NCBI GenBank assembly: GCA_021323475.1
Contig: JAJQJM010000005.1
Location: forward strand, 1-44,446
Source: Vampirovibrio sp.
Lineage (GTDB): Bacteria > Cyanobacteriota > Vampirovibrionia > Vampirovibrionales > Vampirovibrionaceae
Length of the DNA: 44,446 nucleotides
Direction of reading: 5' to 3'
Shown piece by piece: positions 9,302-17,952 of this stretch; position 1 is the stretch's first letter; each line of letters begins with the position of its first letter. Made by a program: the position numbers and the translations under genes. The notes below the pieces were generated by a model. The model was not told where the DNA came from, made no database searches, and saw nothing but the letters and a program-made list of their open reading frames with translations.

Positions 9302-12300
9302 TTGTCTAACACGAATTCTGTTTATGACGCCCCGACGCGGGAGATTTATCTCCTCGAAAATGTAGCCATTCAAGGCCGCAAAACCGAGTTGAGACAATTA
9401 CTGAAGCTGCTGAACCTGGCCAAAACCGGACAGCCCAAAGCTGCCTTGATCACCGGGGACGCCGGTATCGGTAAAACGGCCCTGCTGGAGGCCTTTACCA
9501 GCCTGGTCTACGAAGGCGTATACTGCCGGGTGCTGGACATGGGCAAGATGACCCTGCAATCCCCGGAAGAGGTGTACGTCAGCATTATCGAAAAATTGCA
9601 GGCCGAAGCCAACGGTATTCTGGATGAAGCGCTGGTGGCGGTGAACGAGATCACCCAGGAACTGGATTTGCGCTGGGAGCGGCAAGATTTGATCCGGGCC
9701 ATCGCGCTGGTGAAGTTACAGGAATCCATCGGCGGGAAAGACGCCATTAGCCAGGAGCAACTGGTGAAGGCCATCCGCAGTCAGGTTCCGGCGGTTAAAA
9801 AGCTGAAGTTCTCGGTGAACGAGAGCATTGAAAAACTGGTGGATCTGATTGTGAACCCGTGGGTCATGGTGGCCACTTCGCTGCTGAACCCGATGAGCCC
9901 CCAGTTGCAGGAAGCCATCAAGCTGGCCGAAGCCCTGCGGGACAATAATTTTTCCATACCGGATGAAACCAAGCTGTCTCAATTGCTGAGCGAGCCGCGT
10001 CCTGCGGTTTCCGTACCAGCGCAGGAACTTCCCGTTGCGCGGGAGCCATTCCCGCCCATCAGCGATCCGGAAGCATTGGAGCGCAGCGGTGCGGAAACCG
10101 GCAAATCGCTGCCCACCATTATCGATACGGAATTCGGCGTAATTTTCGAGGAAGGCGTTCGCCCCATTGGGGAGGCTGATTTTCAGTCCACCTCGCTGGT
10201 TCCGCATCAGAATCCTGTTTCGACCTCCCAGTCGGCCAGTTCAAAGGGACTGTCCAGTACCAGCGGGGTCAGCTATACGCCGGCACGGGCGGAAATTCCG
10301 TCCAAGCCCATCAAGGATCCGTTGATCAAGCATCTGATGACGGTGTTCAACTTTATCAACGCCACGATTGAAAACATTGATAGCGCCCTGCTGTTGATTA
10401 TCGACGAATGGGATCGCATTCAGCACACTCCGCAGCAAAACGAACTGAAAGAATTTTTCAGCGAACTGCTGTATCAGATTACCGAACAGAAAAATTATCA
10501 TTTCATGGCGGTGGTGGCCGCCCGCACCGAAGGCGAAAGCTACACGCTGGGCGGTGCACTGTATAACCACTTCCGCACCAAGCTGTTGTTGGACGCGCTG
10601 AATGAGGGTTCCTGCCGCAAGCTGGTTCGCAACCCACTGAAAGACATTGGCGTGGAGCTGGATGAGGACGTGAACCACCGGATTTTCCGGCTCAGCAAGG
10701 GCAATCCTTTCTGGCAACTGAAAATCGGCAGCTACATGAAAGAGCGCGTGGAAGGCAATCGCTTGCGCCATGTGGACATGAATTTCTTTGAAAAGCTGGG
10801 CGTAGATAAGGCGGAAAGCCTGTTTGAGCTGAGCTTTACCCGGTTGAAGCTGACCTTCCTGAATGACGAGGAGTCGCTGTACAAAGTGATTGCGGCGCTG
10901 ATCAAGCATTTTGGCGAGGGGCATTTTTCCGCCAACCGGGCCATCAAGGAAATCAGCGCTTCCCAAGGCTTTACGGACGGCTATGTGTTCGAGGTGCTGC
11001 GCGCCCTGTTCCGGCATGATTTTATCCGGCAGGTGGAAATCACCCACCAGGAGCGCCGCAAAACGGACGGACGGGCCCTGGAAGATCGTTCCCGCAGGCA
11101 TGACCCGTATTACGCCATTCAAAGCCGGTTTATTCTGGAATTCCTGAAAGAAAAAACCCGCGCCATTGAGACCGATATTTCCACCGACGAGAAAATTATG
11201 TACCTGAAAAAGGTCATCCCGCTCTCGGTGAAATCCGGCGATCTGGATCGGGAGAAAACCATGGAAGTGCTGGCCCTGGGCGATGCCATGGGCAACGGCG
11301 ACCTGGTGAAATTTCTGGAAGATATTTTTATCGAGTATCTGCATGACGACAAGGCCGTGGTGCGGGTGACCGCGCTGAACAACATCGCGTTGATTGACTC
11401 TCCCCGTGCGCGGGAGGCGCTGTTCAGCACCATTCGTGACCGGGATTCCATGGTGCGGGAATATGCCGCCCGAAACCTGTCCATGCTCTCCCAAAAAGGC
11501 AGCAGCGACCCGAATCTGGCCGGGCACATCATTGACGCCATGTTGCAGGCGATTGACGATGAATCCGAAGCGGTGCGGGCGCAGGTTTACACCACACTGT
11601 CCAAATACCGCTGGCACCGGGATTTAACCAGTGTTTTCGTCAAGGGCATGTCCGATGCCTGCGATGGGGTCCGCTTGACCTCCATCAAGAACCTGGCGGA
11701 TGTGGATGCGGAATCGCCTTACATATTCGGCACCCTGATGGACGCCGTGAAGGATCCCATGCCGGAAGTGCGTCGCTACGCCTGTATCGGGCTGCAACGG
11801 TTCCCCGGTTCGGAGTCCATTGAGGCCATCGTAAAAATTCTACAGACCGACACCGATAGCGCCATTCGCGCCCTGGCAGCCGATTCGCTGAGCCGGATGG
11901 AAGACAACAAAGCGTTCATCGCGTTGGTGAACGCCCTGCGCAAGGAAGCCGCGGAAGACGTGAAACTGGCCGTGGTGCGAGCGTTGGGCAAGCGCCGAGG
12001 CTGGCAGACGGAAGCCGTATTGCAAGAAGCGCTGCAAAGCGCCGATTGGGAAAACATGCCGGTATTCACCTGGGCCTGTGTGCGGAGTCTGGGTCAGGTG
12101 GGCGGCACAGAGCGTTCCCGTGACCTGCTGAAGGAACTCAAGGGCCGGGTGCAGAACCAGATTATCTACAGCGCCATTGAGTTGGCCATTCATCGCATCA
12201 GCGAACATATTGAAGAATTGCACCAGATGGAGCGCCAATTGGAGGAAGCCACCCCGATTGCCGTGGCCATTCCCAGCGAGTACGCCGAGGAAGTGCAAAT

Positions 12301-12469
12301 TCCGGAAGAGGAAAAAATTCAGGATCAGGAATTACTCTCCTACGACAATGTCGCCGAGGAAGAGCCGGAAGTTTCCGCAGCCTATGAGGCGGAGCGTCCT
12401 AAAACGGTTGTCCGCAACGGAGCGATCAACCGGGCGCAATCCCTGCTGAAACTGCCGTTTGAGAAGTAA
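9302..12469 (+). CDS. Large P-loop NTPase (AAA/STAND-like) with C-terminal HEAT-like repeats
   Basis: Walker A GDAGIGKTALLEAF; Walker B-like LLLIIDEWDRI; C-terminal half has repeated HEAT-type helices (DDKAVVRVTALNNIALID; DRDSMVREYAARNLSML; DESEAVRAQVYTTLSKY; DPMPEVRRYACIGLQRF; DSAIRALAADSLSRM). Probable TTG start at 9302 with GGGAG upstream; the track start is GTG 9290. Confidence 0.8.
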   Translation: MSNTNSVYDAPTREIYLLENVAIQGRKTELRQLLKLLNLAKTGQPKAALITGDAGIGKTALLEAFTSLVYEGVYCRVLDMGKMTLQSPEEVYVSIIEKLQAEANGILDEALVAVNEITQELDLRWERQDLIRAIALVKLQESIGGKDAISQEQLVKAIRSQVPAVKKLKFSVNESIEKLVDLIVNPWVMVATSLLNPMSPQLQEAIKLAEALRDNNFSIPDETKLSQLLSEPRPAVSVPAQELPVAREPFPPISDPEALERSGAETGKSLPTIIDTEFGVIFEEGVRPIGEADFQSTSLVPHQNPVSTSQSASSKGLSSTSGVSYTPARAEIPSKPIKDPLIKHLMTVFNFINATIENIDSALLLIIDEWDRIQHTPQQNELKEFFSELLYQITEQKNYHFMAVVAARTEGESYTLGGALYNHFRTKLLLDALNEGSCRKLVRNPLKDIGVELDEDVNHRIFRLSKGNPFWQLKIGSYMKERVEGNRLRHVDMNFFEKLGVDKAESLFELSFTRLKLTFLNDEESLYKVIAALIKHFGEGHFSANRAIKEISASQGFTDGYVFEVLRALFRHDFIRQVEITHQERRKTDGRALEDRSRRHDPYYAIQSRFILEFLKEKTRAIETDISTDEKIMYLKKVIPLSVKSGDLDREKTMEVLALGDAMGNGDLVKFLEDIFIEYLHDDKAVVRVTALNNIALIDSPRAREALFSTIRDRDSMVREYAARNLSMLSQKGSSDPNLAGHIIDAMLQAIDDESEAVRAQVYTTLSKYRWHRDLTSVFVKGMSDACDGVRLTSIKNLADVDAESPYIFGTLMDAVKDPMPEVRRYACIGLQRFPGSESIEAIVKILQTDTDSAIRALAADSLSRMEDNKAFIALVNALRKEAAEDVKLAVVRALGKRRGWQTEAVLQEALQSADWENMPVFTWACVRSLGQVGGTERSRDLLKELKGRVQNQIIYSAIELAIHRISEHIEELHQMERQLEEATPIAVAIPSEYAEEVQIPEEEKIQDQELLSYDNVAEEEPEVSAAYEAERPKTVVRNGAINRAQSLLKLPFEK

Positions 12470-12491
12470 ACGATCACTTTTGTCCTGTCGT

Positions 12492-13295
12492 CTATTTTCG
12501 CTTTGCCCAGTTATCGAAATTCGATGTGCGGGTAAATTCGCCGCCTCTAGGAGCGGTGGGCCGATATTGGCGAATCAGGTCATTGATCAACTTATCAGTT
12601 TTAATAGCCTCCTGAAGCGCCTCTTCTTTAGAGCCAGGAGCTCGATGATAGGCAACTCGTTGGGCTTCAGCGAAAGCGGATCGTTTCGTACCCATCCAAT
12701 CTTTTATATAGGCTGACTTGCTTTGAAGAACCGGCGATTTTTCAAATAAGAATTTTATAACAGCCCTGCCCGCATCTTTATTGTGAACTGCCGCATTATG
12801 TAGCGCCCAGCCACATGCTTCCTTATCGTTGAGGACACCAGGAACCAATTCCACAACTTTTTGTACGGTCTGCAGCTTTCCGCCTTCAGCGGCATGTTGA
12901 AGGGCGACGCCTGCCAAATCCTGGGTATACTCCTTCCCCTTTTTTGCCATCGCGTATTTCAGCATTGACTCTACCATTGCCGTATTACCAAACAGGCCAG
13001 CGTAATAGCACACCTGGGTATGCCCAGCCTTGTTTAAGAAAGGAATAACCGTTTTAACCAGGGGCAAGTCTCCGCCATGGGCTCCCAACCAGCCCATACT
13101 ATGGAGTTCATCTTTCGTCACCACGGCATTCGGTAGTGCCGAGTCCGCCTTTAAATACCGATCGAGCGGTTCTGTGCTGATGGATTTCACCGGAAGCGAG
13201 TGGGGCGATTCTTTCGCGACAAAGCCTTGATATGTTTTATGTAATAAGGCTACAGTCGGCTTTTTTGCGGCACTTGCAAACTGGGTATTGAGCAT
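12492..13295 (-). CDS. Ankyrin-repeat-like protein
   Basis: Helical repeats: LGAHGGDLPLVKTVIPFLNKAGHTQVCYYAGLFGNTAMVESMLKYA...ALQHAAEGGKLQTVQKVVELVPGV. Confidence 0.6.
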   Translation of the reverse strand: MLNTQFASAAKKPTVALLHKTYQGFVAKESPHSLPVKSISTEPLDRYLKADSALPNAVVTKDELHSMGWLGAHGGDLPLVKTVIPFLNKAGHTQVCYYAGLFGNTAMVESMLKYAMAKKGKEYTQDLAGVALQHAAEGGKLQTVQKVVELVPGVLNDKEACGWALHNAAVHNKDAGRAVIKFLFEKSPVLQSKSAYIKDWMGTKRSAFAEAQRVAYHRAPGSKEEALQEAIKTDKLINDLIRQYRPTAPRGGEFTRTSNFDNWAKRK

Positions 13296-13500
13296 TGGGT
13301 TTTCTCCAATTCTAAATAGTCTTTCAATACCGGTGTTAAATTTTCATTTAAGCTTTCCAGGTTATTCTATAAATCTGCTCAAGACGTTTTAGTGCTAGTC
13401 AAATCACACTATGTTGAGGTTGAACCCAGGTTTTCATAAAACACATAGCAAAAGCTCGGCCGATTCATCAGCCGAACTTTCAAATATTTAAAAGTCAGAA

Positions 13501-14640
13501 TTAAGCGTGGACCGGAATGGCCTTGAAAGCATCCGCCAGCGCGTTGGTCACGGTTTCCTGTTCTTGCAGGGTCAGTTCCGGGAACATGGGCAACGACAGC
13601 ACCCGGTCGCTGATCTCCTCGCACACGGGGTAATCCGCCGGATTCAGATTCAGGTCGGCATGAGTCTGTTGCCGGTACAGGGGCACCGGATAGTAAATCA
13701 TGGACTGAATTTCAGTCTGCTGCAACGCCTGCTGCAATTGCTCGCGCAATTTGGCGGCCTGTGCGCCTTGCAATTGCAAGGTGTATTGGTGGAACACATG
13801 TTTGCTGTCCGTGTAGCGATACGGCGTTTTCAGGAACTGAGCCAAGGGCTTCAATTGGGCGTCGTAGCGATCGGCCACCGCCTGGCGGGCATGATTCCAC
13901 TCGTCGATATGGGGCAACTTGATACGCAAAATGGCTGCCTGAATTTCATCCAGACGACTATTCAGGCCAGATTCTTCATGATAGTAACGCTTCCGGCTGC
14001 CGTGAACGCGTAGCATCCGTAAACGCTCGGCCAATTCATCGTCGTTGGTGGTGCACATGCCGCCATCACCAAAGGCGCCCAGGTTTTTGGAGGGGAAGAA
14101 GCTGAAGCAGCCGACTTCCCCGATTCCGCCGACTTTTTTACCCTTGTATTCGGAACCGATGGCTTGAGCGCAATCTTCCACAATGGCCAGGTTGTGTTGT
14201 CTGGCAAAGCGGGTAATTTCATCCATATTGGCTGCCTGTCCGAAAATATGCACCGGCAAAACCGCCTTGGTTTTAGACGTCAGGGCAGCTTCCAGCAGGG
14301 ACACGTCCATATTCATGGTGTCCGGCTCAATATCCACGAAAACCGGCTTGGCCCCGGCCCGCACAATGGATTCCGAGGTAGCCATATAGCTGAACGGCGT
14401 GGTGATAACTTCATCCCCTGCACCGATTTTGAGGGCTTTCAACGCCAGAAAAAGGGCATCGGTGCCGTTGGCGCAGCCAATAACGTGTTTTACGCCCAAA
14501 TAACGAGCCATTTCCTCTTCAAACGCCTTGACTTCAGGCCCCAGAATATAGTGGCCGGAGGCGGCAACCCGAATCAGGGCCTCATCAATCGATGTTTTGA
14601 GCTGTTCGTACTGTCGGGTCAGATTGAGAATGGGAATCAA
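13501..14640 (-). CDS. DegT/DnrJ/EryC1/StrS family PLP-dependent sugar aminotransferase
   Basis: MIPILNLTRQYEQLKTSIDEALIRVAASGHYILGPEVKAFEEEMARYLGVKHVIGCANGTDALFLALKAL; VEDCAQAIGSEYKGKKVGGIGEVGCFSFFPSKNLGAFGDGGM. Confidence 0.93.
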   Translation of the reverse strand: MIPILNLTRQYEQLKTSIDEALIRVAASGHYILGPEVKAFEEEMARYLGVKHVIGCANGTDALFLALKALKIGAGDEVITTPFSYMATSESIVRAGAKPVFVDIEPDTMNMDVSLLEAALTSKTKAVLPVHIFGQAANMDEITRFARQHNLAIVEDCAQAIGSEYKGKKVGGIGEVGCFSFFPSKNLGAFGDGGMCTTNDDELAERLRMLRVHGSRKRYYHEESGLNSRLDEIQAAILRIKLPHIDEWNHARQAVADRYDAQLKPLAQFLKTPYRYTDSKHVFHQYTLQLQGAQAAKLREQLQQALQQTEIQSMIYYPVPLYRQQTHADLNLNPADYPVCEEISDRVLSLPMFPELTLQEQETVTNALADAFKAIPVHA

Positions 14641-15343
14641 AGGCGGTGTCCCCCTGGGTCAACTGTAGGACTTTCCACCGGGACTGCCGGAGGTACCGCC
14701 GGTTGCAATAAGAACAGGAAAATTCCTCTTCCGTTTCGCTTTGGGAGGACGAGCTGGGGGCGTTCGGTGCCTGTATGGGCAGGGACTGTCCGCATTCGCA
14801 GCGCCATCCGGCAAACTTCAATGGATTGCCATATGCTACCGCAAAATCAGGAATATTTCTATCCACAATGGTTCCGGCCTCGATGAACGCGAAACGGCCA
14901 ATGGTATGGCCGGAAGCCACGGTTGTGTTCGGCCCAAGCTCCGCACCCAAACGCACCAGCGTTGGGCTGACGCGAGAGATATTTCGGGGAATGGCCCGCA
15001 CATGGCGGTTCTCGGCAAACACCACGCTGGAGCCGCAATAAACCTGGTTTTCCATAATCACGCCGCTGTTCAATTGGGCGTTGTTCATAACCCGCACGTT
15101 ATCGCCCAGTAACACGCCGGATGCGATGGTGACATTACGCCCGATGAAGCAGTGGTTGCCGATGATGGCATGCGCCATGACATGCGTAAAGTGCAGTATG
15201 GAGGTATGTTCGCCGATACGGCATGGAGTATCCACATAGGAGGACTCATGGATATACGCGGTTTCCGCCCGATGATCCTCTAAAAATGGCTCTATCTCTC
15301 GATGCATCCCGTTCCTCACGATAGCCCTCTGATGTAACCACAT
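14585..15343 (-). CDS. Left-handed beta-helix (hexapeptide) acyltransferase, WlbB-like, with C-terminal Cys-pair (zinc-ribbon-like) extension
   Basis: SYVDTPCRIGEHTSILHFTHVMAHAIIGNHCFIGRNVTIASGVLLGDNVRVMNNAQLNSGV...GAELGPNTTVASGHTIGRFAFIEAGTIVDRNIPDFAVAYGNP; then CECG...CSYC. Actual start may be the ATG at 15307. Confidence 0.85.
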   Translation of the reverse strand: MWLHQRAIVRNGMHREIEPFLEDHRAETAYIHESSYVDTPCRIGEHTSILHFTHVMAHAIIGNHCFIGRNVTIASGVLLGDNVRVMNNAQLNSGVIMENQVYCGSSVVFAENRHVRAIPRNISRVSPTLVRLGAELGPNTTVASGHTIGRFAFIEAGTIVDRNIPDFAVAYGNPLKFAGWRCECGQSLPIQAPNAPSSSSQSETEEEFSCSYCNRRYLRQSRWKVLQLTQGDTAFDSHSQSDPTVRTAQNID

Positions 15344-15817
15344 TCTTCATTCTATTCTATAACCACTTCCTTTTGAATAGTTATTATACAACTGGACGAT
15401 TTTGGGATAAGCCAGACTAGGCAGGGGCACCTCCAGGCTTATACTCCATCATTCGGCCACGCTTGGGAAAACTTGAGGTTGAGCTTGCATACACGGCCTG
15501 CGGAATTCGGGAGGTGATGGGGAAAAGTTCACCTTGAAGCCAGCCAAAGACCGTAACCGAGCCACCATCAAGCTGGCCTCGGTTGCGTCTGGAAGCGCGG
15601 CTTCACACAGTAGAGCCTCTATTGCGATTTACGAAGCGGAACATTTATAAAAGGCAATTAACGGATATCAAATGTTTTATTTTTTATATACCAAGTAAAT
15701 CCAAATCACCCTACGTTAATAACGGCTGCTTTACCCTTCGAGGACATAGAAAGTCGTTCCGCATTCCTGTTTTTCGGGAGGAATATCGAGCGGCTAATTT
15801 AAGGAGACTGAACCGAT

Positions 15818-17173
15818 ATGTCTATTAACGGCTTAACTTCAGGGTTTCCACTGCTACCAACTTCACCCGGCACCGTTGGACAGCCAGGTGTTCAAAGTTT
15901 GGCCAGTCCGCCCATTTCCCCCCTGCAACAACAGGATAGCCTTGATCCTTTTTCCACACTTGCCTCCTTTGGCGGCTTGGGTGGTAGTGGTGGCGTGGGC
16001 CAACCCGGCATGCAGGATATGATGTTCCAGATTATGAATATGATCATCAGCATGCTGATGCAACTGATGGGCGGCGATCCGTCGTCACTGTTCTCTCCGG
16101 GCTCTCAAAATTCACAGGATTCGCAAAACAATCCCAACATTCCGGTTGCCGCGGATCAAGGCGGTCAGACCCAAAATCATGGCGGCTGCAATCAGCCCAC
16201 CCCCCAACCGCAGGAAGACAACACACCCACCCCGACACCTTCTTACGATACTCCTACTCCGACACCAACCCCTACCCCCACGTATGATACCCCTACCCCT
16301 ACTCCGACACCGACTCCTACCCCAACGCCCACACCAACGCCGACTCCCACACCGACACCTACGTACGAAACCCCAACGCCCACTCCGACGCCAACACCGA
16401 CACCGACTCCAACGCCCCCGACTTACACCCCGCCCAAATACAATGGCGGCGATAACAGCAAATATTACGGCGACCCGCACCTGGTCGGCTTCGACGGCGA
16501 GAAGTACGATGTAATGGGTCAGGACGGTAAAACCTATAACATGCTGTCCGACAAGGACATCCAGTACAATACCACCTTCGCCAGATGGGGCAGCGATGAC
16601 GCGACCGTCATTGACAAGGCCGGAATCCAGGTCGGCAAGAGCAAAGTGGAGTTCGACCGCTCCGGCAAGCCTCCCAAAGTAGACGGCAAGGAAATAGAAA
16701 AAGACAAGGAAGTGAAACTGGATAAAGGCGGCACTGCCGTTTGGGACGGCGAAACGCTCCAGGTTAAGACCAACGAATACGAAATTGACCTTAAAGTCGG
16801 TGAAAAAGGCAACCCCAACGGCGCAGCGCTGGAAAGCAACGTCCGCCTGAGGGATGACGGCCCGTTCTCCGATATGGTTGCCCCCCACGGCCTATTGGGC
16901 CAGACCGCCGATGGCGTAAGTGGCCATAAAAACAGCGGTAAAGACCAGGGCAAGCAGGGCGGCACCGTCATTGACGGCTCGGTCAACGATTACGAGGTTA
17001 ATGATCTCTGGAGCAATAACGACAAATTCAACCGCTTCGGCACCGAAGTAGACGCCAGTAAAACCAAGGCCGATGAGGACGGTAACGTTCTGAAGACCTT
17101 CGACAAAGACGGCAACGTTCTCTACAAACGCGGCGATAACGATGCAAGCAACGAGGAGGCCACCGCCAGTTAA
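15818..17173 (+). CDS. VWD-like domain protein with Thr-Pro repeat linker (paralogue A)
   Basis: Low-complexity N-terminus with Met-rich helix [22 protein letters not shown]; (TP)n linker; C-terminal domain [43 protein letters not shown]...[23 protein letters not shown] upstream. Confidence 0.75.
   Translation: MSINGLTSGFPLLPTSPGTVGQPGVQSLASPPISPLQQQDSLDPFSTLASFGGLGGSGGVGQPGMQDMMFQIMNMIISMLMQLMGGDPSSLFSPGSQNSQDSQNNPNIPVAADQGGQTQNHGGCNQPTPQPQEDNTPTPTPSYDTPTPTPTPTPTYDTPTPTPTPTPTPTPTPTPTPTPTPTYETPTPTPTPTPTPTPTPPTYTPPKYNGGDNSKYYGDPHLVGFDGEKYDVMGQDGKTYNMLSDKDIQYNTTFARWGSDDATVIDKAGIQVGKSKVEFDRSGKPPKVDGKEIEKDKEVKLDKGGTAVWDGETLQVKTNEYEIDLKVGEKGNPNGAALESNVRLRDDGPFSDMVAPHGLLGQTADGVSGHKNSGKDQGKQGGTVIDGSVNDYEVNDLWSNNDKFNRFGTEVDASKTKADEDGNVLKTFDKDGNVLYKRGDNDASNEEATAS
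16223..16435 (+). repeat. Thr-Pro dipeptide repeat tract (ACN CCN)n in paralogue A
   Basis: Translated [28 protein letters not shown]...TYETPTPTP...PPTYTPP. Confidence 0.95.
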
Positions 17174-17204
17174 CGACTGACTGGCCACACATTCCAGACA
17201 CTTT

Positions 17205-17237
17205 CAAGCGCCCATACCCCTAGGGGTTGGGCGCTTG
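17205..17237 (+). terminator. Strong hairpin after paralogue A (terminator-like, poor U-tract)
   Basis: CAAGCGCCCA ... TGGGCGCTTG, 10-bp perfect stem around an ACCCCTAGGGGT palindrome. Confidence 0.55.
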
Positions 17238-17290
17238 GTGTTTATATCCTCAGGCTAAGCAAAAAACGGCTGATTGGTGTCATGACCGTT

Positions 17291-17417
17291 CGCTGTCATT
17301 GTGAGGCGTAAAACAAACGACGAAGCAATCTGCCACCCCATGCCGGGATACACTCACTCAACGGGCACAAGCGCCAGATTGCCGCGCTCCCGCAATCAGC
17401 CGCTCGCCATGACAGCG
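17291..17417. repeat. MITE/BIME-like imperfect inverted repeat (~127 bp)
   Basis: Terminal CGCTGTCAT(T) / ATGACAGCG; inner GCAATCTG / CAGATTGC; TCATTGTGAGGCGTAAAACAAACGACGAAGCAATCTG resembles the widespread TCATTGCGAGG...CGAAGCAATCT palindromic repeat type. Confidence 0.65.
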
Positions 17418-17461
17418 TCCTTTGTCGGGACGGGATACCACCTAATTTTCCAGACAGGCAA

Positions 17462-17590
17462 CTGTCATTCCCATACAGGCAAGAAACTATATGTCCGAAG
17501 AAATAAGCTTATTAAGGCTGCGTGACCCAGGCAAACTAAACCCATTTCCCGTTCATTCAGAATGGATTTCCCACTGCGCGGGAACGACAG
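17462..17590. repeat. REP-like pair in opposite orientation (BIME-like)
   Basis: CTGTCATTCCCATACAGGCAAGAAA at 17462 and GGATTTCCCACTGCGCGGGAACGACAG at 17564-17590 (reverse complement CTGTCGTTCCCGCGCAGTGGGAAATCC). Confidence 0.6.
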
Positions 17591-17952
17591 GAGTGGAAAA
17601 AGAGGTTTGAAAAAGAGGTTTAGAGAACCTGGAAATGAATCAGCCCTCAATCCCCTATTTCAGGGGATGAGTACGAAAAGATGGCTGACGGGAAGAACGA
17701 TTTTTTGCCGCCCCATACGCTGGAAACCCAAAAATTCAGGCGATTTCAGACCAGCTTGATTTTTAAGTTTTTTAAAAAAGTAGATATACAAACAATATAA
17801 TTTAGCAATCCAGCAGGCTTATTTGTTTTTATTTATATATACATTCAACATCCGCCAGATATCCAACTGGCCGCGTTGAATACAGACGTGGACATAGACA
17901 GGCTTTTTAATAAGGCATTTTTTGCAGAAGTCCCACATAAGGAGAATTGAAT

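Noticed and set aside
10241-11617. 458-aa minus-strand ORF in the track
   Set aside because: Fully antisense to the NTPase-HEAT gene; His/Gln/Gly-rich composition typical of shadow ORFs in GC-biased coding DNA; no domain motifs.
15555-15584. AACCGAG-CCA / TGGCCTCGGTT hairpin upstream of the first VWD gene
   Set aside because: One-bulge hairpin without a T-tract or promoter context; could be chance or a relic terminator, too weak to call.
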